64,000 bases of DNA, taken from NCBI RefSeq assembly GCF_009818105.1, contig NZ_CP046564.1:2232001-2296000 (forward strand), read 5' to 3'. Below the pieces are notes generated by a model. The model was given only the letters and a program-made list of their open reading frames with translations, was not told the DNA's origin and ran no database searches. Each line of letters opens with the position of its first letter. Position 1 is the stretch's first letter. This DNA comes from Bacillus sp. N1-1 (lineage in GTDB: Bacteria > Bacillota > Bacilli > Bacillales > Guptibacillaceae). Position numbers and translations under genes: made by a program. Shown in pieces: positions 43,636 to 51,407 of this stretch.

Positions 43636-46386
43636 ATGACAATTGATACGGCACATTCAACGCAACAAAGTCACCACGTTGCCCTAAGGCGTGACATTAA
43701 CATGCTAGGAAGCCTTCTCGGTGACGTTTTAGTGCAGCATGGCGGCAAAGAACTTCTTGATATGGTTGAATCGATTCGTGAGAAGACAAAATCCCTCAGA
43801 ACAGCTGCAGATCTCGAAACTTCTCAGCAGCTGAAGGAAACCATTCAGACGCTTCAACCACCTATGAGAAAGCAAGTCATTCGCGCATTTGCTCTTTATT
43901 TTCACCTTGTAAATATTGCAGAGCAAAATCATCGCATTCGAAGACGCAGAGATTATCAAATGTTGGAAGAAGAGCAATCTCAGCCTGGATCCATTCCGCA
44001 CGCAATCTCTTTACTTAAGAAGAACAATATACCAGGTGAGCTGATTGAAGATACGTTATCCTCTCTATCACTCGAACTGATTTTAACTGCGCATCCAACT
44101 GAAGCAACAAGACGCTCTGTCCTAGAAATTCATAAACGTATTGCGAAATCATTACAACAATTAGATAATCCGCTATTAACAAAGCGAGAACAAAAAGCAT
44201 TAAGAGCGGATCTACTTAATGAGATTACAATCCTTTGGCAAACTGATGAATTGCGACATAAAAAGCCTTCTGTTATGGACGAGGTAAATATGGGCCTTTT
44301 CTATTTTGAAGAAACGCTATTCGAAGTACTACCACAAATCCATCAAGAACTAGAGGAGTGTTTGAAGGAACATTATCCAGATGCGAAATGGGAAGTGCCG
44401 AATATTCTAAAATTTGGCTCGTGGATCGGTGGAGATCGAGATGGGAATCCATTTGTCACACCAGAAGTTACCTGGAATACGCTTCAACGACAGCGGGATG
44501 TTGTCATTTCTAAATACAAAGAATCAGTAAAAGACTTAATGAGACAGTTAAGTCAGTCAACAAACCGCATTGCAATCTGTAGCGAATTAATTCAATCCAT
44601 TAAAGAGGATCAACAACGTCTTCCAAACACAAAAGAATGGGGCGTTTCTCACGAGGCTTATCGGGTTAAACTTGCATACGTTTTAGAAAAACTAAATCAA
44701 GTGGACGACGAGAACGGATACAAAAATGCAGAAGAATTTATAGAAGATTTAAAGCTAATAGGCAATAGTCTCCGTCAGCATTTTCCTGAAGGAGCGCACT
44801 TCTCAGAATTAAATAAACTAATTCGCCAGGCATCACTTTTCGGTTTTCACCTTGCTACTTTAGATGTTCGTAATCATAGTGGTGAACATGAGGGAGCCAT
44901 CGCAGAAATTTTAAAACGTGTTAATATGGCAAACGACTATGCATCGCTAAACGAAGAAGAGAAAGTACACTTGCTCAGTAGCATTTTAGAAGACCCACGT
45001 CCTGTTTTATCAACTTATGAAGACTATTCTGAAAAAACACGTAAAATACTCGATATTTTTTCGATGATTAAAAAAGCTCATCAGGAGTTTGGTCCTAAAT
45101 CAATTTCTGTGTATTTAATCAGCATGACGCAGTCTGCAAGTGATCTTCTTGAAGTCCTCGTGCTTGCGAAGGAAGCAAACATTTATCGTTTACATGCAGA
45201 TGGTAGTGTAGAGAGTGATTTAAATATCGCTCCGCTACTTGAAACAATCGATGACCTTAAAGCTGGGCCATCCATTATGGAGAAGCTTTTTGAACTGCCG
45301 GTTTATAAAAATCACTTAGAACAAGTCGATAATCGCCAGGAAATTATGCTCGGGTATTCAGATGGTAGTAAGGATGGAGGAACACTGACGGCTAACTGGA
45401 AGCTCTATCAGGCGCAGCAAGAAATTAGCAGCATTGCATCTGAACGCGGCTTAAGTCTGAAATTTTTCCATGGTCGCGGGGGTGCACTTGGTCGCGGGGG
45501 TGGTCCACTTCGCAGAAGTCTTTTGTCACAACCGCCAGAAACGTATACAGCTGGAGTCAAAATTACAGAGCAGGGCGAAGTTCTCTCTTCTCGTTATTTA
45601 CTTTACGATATCGCTTATCGAAGTCTAGAACAGGCGACTACGACGTTACTAACATCTGCCGTTTCTGGAATTGAAAAAGATACGCGTCAAGAAAAATGGC
45701 ATAAAATGATGGAGGAAATGTCTTCAATATCTCTCAAATCCTACCAATCGCTTGTGTTTGAGGATAACGGATTCCTTGCTTATTTCAAACAAGGAACGCC
45801 GCTTCCTGAACTTGGTGCATTAAACATTGGTTCACGCCCTATGAGTAGAAAAGGGACGGATCATTTTGATGATTTACGCGCGATTCCATGGGTATTCGCC
45901 TGGACACAAAGCCGCCAACTCATGCCAGCATGGTATGCTTCAGGCACTGGACTAACGAAATTCGCGTCAACAGAAGACGGCTTAAAGAACTTAAAAGAAA
46001 TGTATGAGAATTGGCCATTCTTCGCATCTCTAATTGATAATTTACAAATGGGCCTAATGAAAGCAGACCTCGCAACAGCAGAGAAATATATGTCTCTAAT
46101 CGATGATGAACAGCTTGCGAATCGCATTTTTGGTAAAATTGTTGATGAATATCATCGTACGAAAGATGTGATTTTGACCATTACTGGACAAGAAGAGCTT
46201 CTGGATGGTACGCCAAATATTAAAGATTCGATTCGATTACGAAACCCATATGTGGATCCTTTAAGTTCACTACAAGTAGAACTGATTTCAACATATCGCT
46301 CAAATGGAAGTCAGGACGATGAGCTACTGAAAGAAATTCTGTTAACCATTAATGGTATCGCCGCTGGCCTTCGGAATACTGGCTGA
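43636..46386 (+). CDS. ppc: Phosphoenolpyruvate carboxylase
   Basis: A 916-residue anaplerotic enzyme that carboxylates PEP with bicarbonate to give oxaloacetate for the TCA cycle. Catalytic motifs are intact: LTAHPTEATRRS near 151 (His), GSWIGGDRDGNP near 263, GYSDGSKDGG near 573, FHGRGGALGRGGGP near 613 and the C-terminal LRNPYVDPLS near 870 and RNTG end. Length is in the usual bacterial range. B. subtilis lacks ppc and uses pyruvate carboxylase, so its presence marks a different genus. Regulation probably involves the dyads in the promoter. ATG at 43636 after AGAAAGG; strong terminator downstream. Confidence 0.96.
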   Translation: MTIDTAHSTQQSHHVALRRDINMLGSLLGDVLVQHGGKELLDMVESIREKTKSLRTAADLETSQQLKETIQTLQPPMRKQVIRAFALYFHLVNIAEQNHRIRRRRDYQMLEEEQSQPGSIPHAISLLKKNNIPGELIEDTLSSLSLELILTAHPTEATRRSVLEIHKRIAKSLQQLDNPLLTKREQKALRADLLNEITILWQTDELRHKKPSVMDEVNMGLFYFEETLFEVLPQIHQELEECLKEHYPDAKWEVPNILKFGSWIGGDRDGNPFVTPEVTWNTLQRQRDVVISKYKESVKDLMRQLSQSTNRIAICSELIQSIKEDQQRLPNTKEWGVSHEAYRVKLAYVLEKLNQVDDENGYKNAEEFIEDLKLIGNSLRQHFPEGAHFSELNKLIRQASLFGFHLATLDVRNHSGEHEGAIAEILKRVNMANDYASLNEEEKVHLLSSILEDPRPVLSTYEDYSEKTRKILDIFSMIKKAHQEFGPKSISVYLISMTQSASDLLEVLVLAKEANIYRLHADGSVESDLNIAPLLETIDDLKAGPSIMEKLFELPVYKNHLEQVDNRQEIMLGYSDGSKDGGTLTANWKLYQAQQEISSIASERGLSLKFFHGRGGALGRGGGPLRRSLLSQPPETYTAGVKITEQGEVLSSRYLLYDIAYRSLEQATTTLLTSAVSGIEKDTRQEKWHKMMEEMSSISLKSYQSLVFEDNGFLAYFKQGTPLPELGALNIGSRPMSRKGTDHFDDLRAIPWVFAWTQSRQLMPAWYASGTGLTKFASTEDGLKNLKEMYENWPFFASLIDNLQMGLMKADLATAEKYMSLIDDEQLANRIFGKIVDEYHRTKDVILTITGQEELLDGTPNIKDSIRLRNPYVDPLSSLQVELISTYRSNGSQDDELLKEILLTINGIAAGLRNTG

Positions 46387-46392
46387 TTTTAA

Positions 46393-46427
46393 AACAACCC
46401 TCTTCTTAAAAGAGGGTTGTTTTTTTA
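46393..46427 (+). terminator. Intrinsic terminator after ppc
   Basis: AACAACCCTCTT / AAGAGGGTTGTT, a 12-bp stem with a 5-nt loop, followed by Ts. Confidence 0.92.
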
Positions 46428-46473
46428 ATGTAATGAACGTGCGCGATTCTCGCTATTTACCACAAATACTTTT

Positions 46474-46521
46474 CCCTCCTTTAGAAAAACTAAGATAGTA
46501 ACAAAATCATCTAAAGGAGGG
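46474..46521 (+). promoter_or_regulatory. RBS-sequestering hairpin before the CAP-domain lipoprotein
   Basis: CCCTCCTTTAGA (46474-46485) is a perfect 12-nt complement of TCTAAAGGAGGG (46510-46521), which contains the Shine-Dalgarno sequence of the gene starting at 46528. The 24-nt loop leaves the start codon outside. If both arms are transcribed, the site would be closed and translation would need melting or a factor. A possible -10 (TAAGAT) in the loop leaves open that transcription starts inside it. Confidence 0.55.
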
Positions 46522-46527
46522 CACCAT

Positions 46528-47349
46528 ATGTATAAAAAACTAATGCCTTTATTATTGCCTGGTTTACTGCTTCTTGGAGCATGTAATGCAAATGACAACG
46601 GTGAAGGAGCATTAAATATAAACAAAACAAGCGCGCCAACAGAAGGGATACAGCGTATAAATAGTGGTCAACTAACAATTGATCCTAACTCCTATAGTAC
46701 CGAGACGCCAAGCTCAAAATTCCCTCATGGTGAAATGGTTCAAGACGGACAATTTGAATTTAATGACGTTCTTCCAGGGGGGGAACCTCGAGAATATTTA
46801 CAAGAAGGGTTCCCGGAGCAATATGGCATTGGCGGCAAGGAAGAACAACAGCGTCAACAAAAGATGAGACCAGATCAGAATACTGGTCAAGCCCAGCCGA
46901 ATGAAAATGCTGCTCCTGAGCAGGGAGAAGCCAACAAAGAAAAATCCCCTACTTCAGAGCCTTCAGGTGAAATAACGAAAGAAGTTCAGCAGGTTATTGA
47001 TTTAACAAACGAAGAGCGCAAAAAGCAAGGACTATCTCCATTAAAAGCTATGCCATCATTAAGTGATGTCGCTCAGGAAAAATCACGTGACATGCAGCAA
47101 AAAAATTACTTTTCACATACAAGTCCCACATATGGTTCTCCATTTGATATGATGAGGGATTTCGGGGTGGACTTTAATACAGCTGGTGAAAATATTGCTC
47201 AGGGACAACAAACTCCTGATGCTGTCGTTGATGCATGGATGAAAAGTGAAGGTCATCGCAAAAACATTATGAACAGTAGTTTCACTCATATCGGAGTGGG
47301 ACTTGCACAAGATGGCCATTATTGGACACAAATGTTTATCGGAAAATAG
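46528..47349 (+). CDS. CAP/SCP-domain lipoprotein (YkwD-like)
   Basis: A 273-residue secreted lipoprotein. A signal peptide ends in the lipobox LLGAC (Cys19). A low-complexity Gln/Glu/Pro/Asn-rich linker covers about 100-150. The CAP domain covers about 155-273, with TNEERKKQGLSPL, the histidines in YFSHTSPTYGSPFD and AGENIAQGQ, and SEGHRKNIMNSSFTHIGVG. Bacillus YkwD and spore-coat SafA-neighbour proteins share this domain; its biochemical role in bacteria is unsettled. The ATG follows a very strong AAAGGAGGG that lies in the right arm of a 12-bp hairpin, implying translational control. Confidence 0.9.
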   Translation: MYKKLMPLLLPGLLLLGACNANDNGEGALNINKTSAPTEGIQRINSGQLTIDPNSYSTETPSSKFPHGEMVQDGQFEFNDVLPGGEPREYLQEGFPEQYGIGGKEEQQRQQKMRPDQNTGQAQPNENAAPEQGEANKEKSPTSEPSGEITKEVQQVIDLTNEERKKQGLSPLKAMPSLSDVAQEKSRDMQQKNYFSHTSPTYGSPFDMMRDFGVDFNTAGENIAQGQQTPDAVVDAWMKSEGHRKNIMNSSFTHIGVGLAQDGHYWTQMFIGK

Positions 47350-47364
47350 TGATATCAGGTGAAG

Positions 47365-47396
47365 GAGCCACATTCGTGGCTCTTTTCTCTTTTTTC
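47365..47396 (+). terminator. Intrinsic terminator after the CAP-domain gene
   Basis: GAGCCAC / GTGGCTC with an ATTC loop, followed by two T runs. Confidence 0.88.
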
Positions 47397-47403
47397 GAAA
47401 AAA

Positions 47404-47421
47404 TATCTCGAATTCTATATC
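47404..47421 (+). promoter_or_regulatory. Degenerate MhqR-type element
   Basis: TATCTCGAATTCTATATC agrees at 15 of 18 positions with the perfect palindrome at 14639-14656, the left arm and centre being identical. It lies about 55 bp upstream of the second palindrome in the same promoter region. It may be a weak or decayed site, or chance. Confidence 0.3.
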
Positions 47422-47458
47422 AAGAAGAAGGAAGTGGATTCATTTTGTCGAAACAAGA

Positions 47459-47474
47459 TACTAACCGGTTAGTA
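47459..47474 (+). promoter_or_regulatory. Perfect 16-bp palindromic operator (TetR type)
   Basis: TACTAACCGGTTAGTA is a perfect palindrome 44 bp before the acyl-CoA dehydrogenase start, overlapping the likely -10 downstream of TTGTCG (47445-47450). A related copy is at 1474-1489. Size and symmetry suit a TetR/AcrR-family repressor, many of which sense acyl-CoAs. The regulator is not encoded nearby. Confidence 0.7.
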
Positions 47475-47517
47475 AGTGTGCTGTTTTCCAAAATAGATTG
47501 ACAAGGAGAGATTACTT

Positions 47518-48693
47518 ATGGATTTACGATTAACCGACGAACAAGTTATGGTGCAAAAAACAATTCGCAAATTTGTAGAGAACGAATTAATTCCGTTAGA
47601 AAATGATGTGCTTCGCAATGAACGTGCTGGAAAACCAGGTATTTCTACTGAAAAGATGGAAGAGCTTCAGCAAAAAGCTAAAAAAGCAGGGTTTTGGGGT
47701 ATTAATACACCGGAAGAATACGGTGGGGCTAACCTTGGTCAAATGATGCTTGCGATCGTGATGATGGAAGTTTCTAAAACGTTTGTCCCATTCCGCTTCG
47801 GTGGATCAGCTGATAATATTCTTTATTACGCAAATGACGAACAGAAAGAAAAGTATCTTCTTTCAACGATAAATGGTGAAAAGAAATCTTGTTTTGCGAT
47901 GACGGAGCCTGGCGCTGGTTCTGATACGCGTAATATTAAAATGACGGCTGTACGTGATGGGGATGAGTGGATTCTTAACGGTGAGAAAACGTTTATTACT
48001 GGTGGAAATGAAGCTGACTTTGTCATGGTGATCGCGATTACAGATAAAGAAAAGCATGCCGAAACGGGTAGAGACGGAGTTACTTGCTTTATCGTAGACC
48101 GTGAGATGGGTTGGAAGTCCGAATACATTCACACAATGGGAGAATGGGGACCGGCAGGATTAGTGTTTGATAATGTGAGGGTACCACATGAGAATATTCT
48201 AGGTGAAGTTGATGGCGGTTACAACCTTGGTCTGGAATGGATTGGTTTTGCTCGATGGATTGTCGGTGCAACAGCTGTCGGGGCTGGTGAACGCTTACTT
48301 AAAATGGCGATTGACTACGCGAATGAAAGAGAAACGTTTGGCAAACCAATTGCAGAACGCCAGGCAATTCAATGGCAAATTGCAGATTCTGCTGTTGAGA
48401 TTGAAGCTGCTAAATGGCTCGTTTTAAACGCTGCTTATACCCTCGATGAAGGAAAAGATAATCGACAGCTCGCTTCCATGGCTAAGCTATATGGTTCAAA
48501 TATGGGCAATCGCGTTGTTGACCGTGTTTTACAAATTCATGGAGGAATGGGTTATACAAAGGAGCTCCCAATCGAACGCTGGTATCGTGAAGCTCGTCTT
48601 TGGAGGATCTATGATGGGACAGACGAAATTCAACGCTTAATCATTGCTCGAAACCTCTTGAAAGGACATGTGAAGGTAGGACAATACGCTTAG
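47518..48693 (+). CDS. Acyl-CoA dehydrogenase
   Basis: A 391-residue FAD enzyme of the acyl-CoA dehydrogenase family, introducing a trans-2 double bond into an acyl-CoA. FAD and substrate contacts are visible: CFAMTEPGAGSD near 123 and LNGEKTFITGG near 151, then QIHGGMGYTKELPIERWYREARLWRIYDGTDEIQ near 335-369. The residue at the usual catalytic glutamate is Asp (YDGT). It is the first gene of a three-gene operon with two MaoC-like hydratase subunits; the next gene starts 10 nt after its stop. GGAGAG ribosome binding site, perfect palindrome upstream. Confidence 0.92.
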   Translation: MDLRLTDEQVMVQKTIRKFVENELIPLENDVLRNERAGKPGISTEKMEELQQKAKKAGFWGINTPEEYGGANLGQMMLAIVMMEVSKTFVPFRFGGSADNILYYANDEQKEKYLLSTINGEKKSCFAMTEPGAGSDTRNIKMTAVRDGDEWILNGEKTFITGGNEADFVMVIAITDKEKHAETGRDGVTCFIVDREMGWKSEYIHTMGEWGPAGLVFDNVRVPHENILGEVDGGYNLGLEWIGFARWIVGATAVGAGERLLKMAIDYANERETFGKPIAERQAIQWQIADSAVEIEAAKWLVLNAAYTLDEGKDNRQLASMAKLYGSNMGNRVVDRVLQIHGGMGYTKELPIERWYREARLWRIYDGTDEIQRLIIARNLLKGHVKVGQYA

Positions 48694-48703
48694 GAGGCTG
48701 TTT

Positions 48704-49153
48704 ATGTTTGAATCACTTATTGGTACACGATCGACTCCTGTAAAAAATATCATAGAACGCGGCTCTTTGAAAGCGTTATCAAAAGCAATCGGGGATGACT
48801 CACCGCTTTATCTTGATGAGTCAGTTGGAAAACGCTCAAGGTATGGAGAAAACATTGCACCGCCTACATATCCCAGAGTGTTTGATTATGGTGTAATTCA
48901 AGACTTAGACTTGCCTAATGTCGGATTGATTCATGGAAAGCAATCTTTCCACTATGAGCGTCCGCTTTTGGCAGGGGAAACCGTCATGTGTTCCACTTCG
49001 CTTGAAAATTACTATGAGCGCAATGGAAAGAGTGGTTTACTCGGATTTCTTTTATTAAAGCGGTATGGAGAAGAGCCAGGAGGAAAATTAATTTTTACAG
49101 AAGAGCAAGTAGTGATTATTACTGAAGCTGTAAGAGAGGGGATGAGTTCTTGA
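48704..49153 (+). CDS. MaoC-like/FAS1-type dehydratase subunit A
   Basis: A 149-residue hotdog-fold protein resembling the N-terminal (non-catalytic, HadA/HadC-like) half of a MaoC hydratase: IGDDSPLYLDE near 31 and HYERPLLAGETVMC near 83. Such subunits pair with a catalytic half to form an (R)-specific enoyl-CoA hydratase or 3-hydroxyacyl dehydratase. It overlaps the following gene by 4 nt, supporting a heterodimer. ATG after AGGAGG. Together with the upstream dehydrogenase it would hydrate the enoyl-CoA product. Confidence 0.85.
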   Translation: MFESLIGTRSTPVKNIIERGSLKALSKAIGDDSPLYLDESVGKRSRYGENIAPPTYPRVFDYGVIQDLDLPNVGLIHGKQSFHYERPLLAGETVMCSTSLENYYERNGKSGLLGFLLLKRYGEEPGGKLIFTEEQVVIITEAVREGMSS

Positions 49154-49548
49154 ACATAGTAGAAGAATTTAGTGTCGGAACACCATTGGAAATAAAGCTC
49201 CCCCCAGTTTCTAGGTTAGATCTTATCAAATATGCAGGCGCATCGGGCGATTTCAATCCAATTCATACGATTGATGAAGAAGCTTCAAAAGCAGGACTTC
49301 CAGGTATTATTGCACATGGGATGTGGACAATGGGTAACTTAGCGAAATTGTTCACTCCATATTATGAAGAAGTCTTTCTTGAAGATTATTCTGTTGCCTT
49401 CAAAGGAATGGTTTTCTTAAATGATGTGCTTACACTAAAAGCTTCTCTTGTATCGATCCAGAACGATCGTTATTATTTTGATGTAACTGCGCTTAATCAG
49501 AAAAACGAAGCAGTTGTAAAAGGCTCTGCTGTTTTAAAAAGGTTTTAA
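49150..49548 (+). CDS. MaoC-like (R)-enoyl-CoA hydratase catalytic subunit B
   Basis: A 132-residue hotdog protein with the hydratase-2 motif: YAGASGDFNPIHTID near 28-42 (catalytic Asp and His) and GIIAHGMWTMG near 53. It is the catalytic half of a split MaoC hydratase, with the gene at 48704 as partner. The TTG start at 49150 overlaps the TGA stop of subunit A (TTGA), a form of translational coupling. The enzyme hydrates trans-2-enoyl-CoA to the (R)-3-hydroxyacyl-CoA, unlike the (S)-specific crotonase at 62604. Terminator follows. Confidence 0.88.
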   Translation: MNIVEEFSVGTPLEIKLPPVSRLDLIKYAGASGDFNPIHTIDEEASKAGLPGIIAHGMWTMGNLAKLFTPYYEEVFLEDYSVAFKGMVFLNDVLTLKASLVSIQNDRYYFDVTALNQKNEAVVKGSAVLKRF

Positions 49549-49564
49549 TCAAATAAGTGCGCAC

Positions 49565-49596
49565 AAACGAACCTTTTAGAGGTTCGTTTCTTTTTT
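49565..49596 (+). terminator. Intrinsic terminator of the acyl-CoA dehydrogenase/MaoC operon
   Basis: AAACGAACCT / AGGTTCGTTT, a 10-bp stem with a 5-nt loop, followed by Ts. Confidence 0.9.
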
Positions 49597-49703
49597 GGTT
49601 CTTTTATAAATTCAATTAATTCCGAAACTTATTTTATTCCAAATCGTAGAATAAGAGAGAGGAAGATACATAATTACCACTAATCGGAAAGGATGATGAA
49701 TAG

Positions 49704-51266
49704 GTGATGGAATTTATTGGGTTAATAATTTCCGGTATTATTTTGTTTTTATTACTCTTGGCAGGCGGTATCGGATTTTTCATTTTCAAAAGGCGTTATA
49801 AAACCGCCTCCTCTAATCAAGCACTAATTATCACAGGGCCAAAGCTAGGAGATGCAGAGAAAGATAATCGCATTTTCGTCGATGACAATGGTCGTAGTAT
49901 GAAGATCGTACGTGGTGGCGGTATTCGATTAAAGTTGTTTCAAACAAGTACGCCAATCGACCTTACCTCATTTCAACTAGAAATTGCTTCCCCAAAAGCC
50001 TATACATCAGAAGGCGTTCCAATTCGAGCAACAAGTGTTGCAGAAATTAGCATAGGCAGTAGACTTGAAATTGTTGCGAATTATGCAGAAAAATTTCTAG
50101 GCAAACCACAAAAAGAGAAAGAGCGTGAATTAAAAGAGGTTCTTGAAGGTCATCTTCGAGCCATCATTTCATCGCTTACAGTCGATGAAATCTACAAAGA
50201 TTTTAATTCGGTCAATAAAAAAGTGAAAAATATTGCTGAAGAAGATCTCAAGAATCTAGGATTTGAAATTACTTCTTTTGCTCTAAAAGAATTAAAGGAT
50301 GATGACGAAGAGAACGGATACTTAGAAGCTCTTGGACGTCCACGAATTGCAGAAGCTAGAAAAGACGCCGATATCGCAGAGGCAAACGCTAGACGTGAAA
50401 CCCGAATGCACAAAGCGAAAACGGACCAAGAAGCTGAAGAAGATGAAATTAGACGTCAGATTGAGATTGCCCGTTCTCAAAAAGACAAAGATGTGAAGGA
50501 AGCGGAATACAAAGCAGAAATTGAACAAGGAAGGGCGCGTTCTGAGCAGTCCTATAACCTTGAGCAAGCAAGACTTAATCAGAAAGTGAAAGAAGAAGAA
50601 ATGCAGGTTCAATTCATTGAACGGCAGCGCCAGGTTGAATTAGAACTAGAAGAACAGAAGCGAAGAAAAACGCAGGCTGATTCGAATGCCTACGATATTC
50701 GAGCAAATGCAGAAGCGGAAGCGGAACGCGATCGCATCGATGGACAAACGAAAGCAGAAATTGAAAAGCAAAAAGGATTGGCTGAAGCAGAAGTGATTCG
50801 TGAACGTGGTCGTGCTGAAGCTGAAGCCAAGGAATTATTGGCTCAGGCAATGGAGAAATATGGCGATGCTGCAATTATTGAAATGCTTATCGACATGTTG
50901 CCGAAATATGCGCATGAAATTGCTCAGCCGCTGTCTCAAATTTCAGAGATGAAAATCATTGATATGGGTGGCGGTAAGGGTTCCACTCAGATTACAGACA
51001 ATGTAACAAAAACAATGACAGGTCTTCAGGCAAGTCTAAAAGAATCAACTGGAATGGATTTAAAAGCCATGCTTGAGAGTTTTGTCTCAAGAGGACATTA
51101 TAATTCTTTCGGTACAAAAGCTTATCCTACCGAAGAAGATGAGAGCGCCAATTCAGGAATGGAAGAAAACGCTTATGAAAGCGAAGTAGCCTCAGCATAT
51201 GAAGAAGAATTGGAAGAAGAAAAAACAGAACGTACTGAAAATGAAGAAAACGAACAAAAAGAATAA
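49704..51266 (+). CDS. floT: Flotillin (membrane microdomain scaffold)
   Basis: A 520-residue flotillin. One N-terminal membrane hairpin/helix (about 6-28) is followed by an SPFH/PHB domain (30-210), long Ala/Glu/Arg-rich coiled coils with EAxAE-type repeats (215-400), and an acidic Glu-rich tail. Flotillins oligomerise at the membrane and organise ordered lipid domains. The length is close to B. subtilis FloT (YuaG). The partner gene for an NfeD protein (YuaF), usually upstream, is missing here. The start is GTG 49704 or ATG 49707; a four-codon frame from 49693 ends in a TGA that overlaps it. Confidence 0.93.
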   Translation: MMEFIGLIISGIILFLLLLAGGIGFFIFKRRYKTASSNQALIITGPKLGDAEKDNRIFVDDNGRSMKIVRGGGIRLKLFQTSTPIDLTSFQLEIASPKAYTSEGVPIRATSVAEISIGSRLEIVANYAEKFLGKPQKEKERELKEVLEGHLRAIISSLTVDEIYKDFNSVNKKVKNIAEEDLKNLGFEITSFALKELKDDDEENGYLEALGRPRIAEARKDADIAEANARRETRMHKAKTDQEAEEDEIRRQIEIARSQKDKDVKEAEYKAEIEQGRARSEQSYNLEQARLNQKVKEEEMQVQFIERQRQVELELEEQKRRKTQADSNAYDIRANAEAEAERDRIDGQTKAEIEKQKGLAEAEVIRERGRAEAEAKELLAQAMEKYGDAAIIEMLIDMLPKYAHEIAQPLSQISEMKIIDMGGGKGSTQITDNVTKTMTGLQASLKESTGMDLKAMLESFVSRGHYNSFGTKAYPTEEDESANSGMEENAYESEVASAYEEELEEEKTERTENEENEQKE

Positions 51267-51277
51267 CATATGAAGAA

Positions 51278-51306
51278 AGCCTGGCCTAATCCAGGTTTTT
51301 CTTTTG
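51278..51306 (+). terminator. Probable terminator after floT
   Basis: CCTGG / CCAGG with flanking A-T pairs and a 6-nt loop, then TTTTTC. Short stem, so weaker. Confidence 0.65.
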
Positions 51307-51322
51307 AATACCTGACCGTTAA

Positions 51323-51352
51323 TTGACGCTTTTTATGGAATAGTGGTAAAGT
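51323..51352 (+). promoter_or_regulatory. Probable sigma-A promoter of the FAD-linked oxidase gene
   Basis: TTGACG (51323-51328) and TAAAGT (51347-51352) with an 18-bp spacer. Confidence 0.45.
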
Positions 51353-51407
51353 GATGGTATTGTTATCAGAAAAGTTTAAATTTTACATATGAACGGAGGA
51401 CTGTCAC

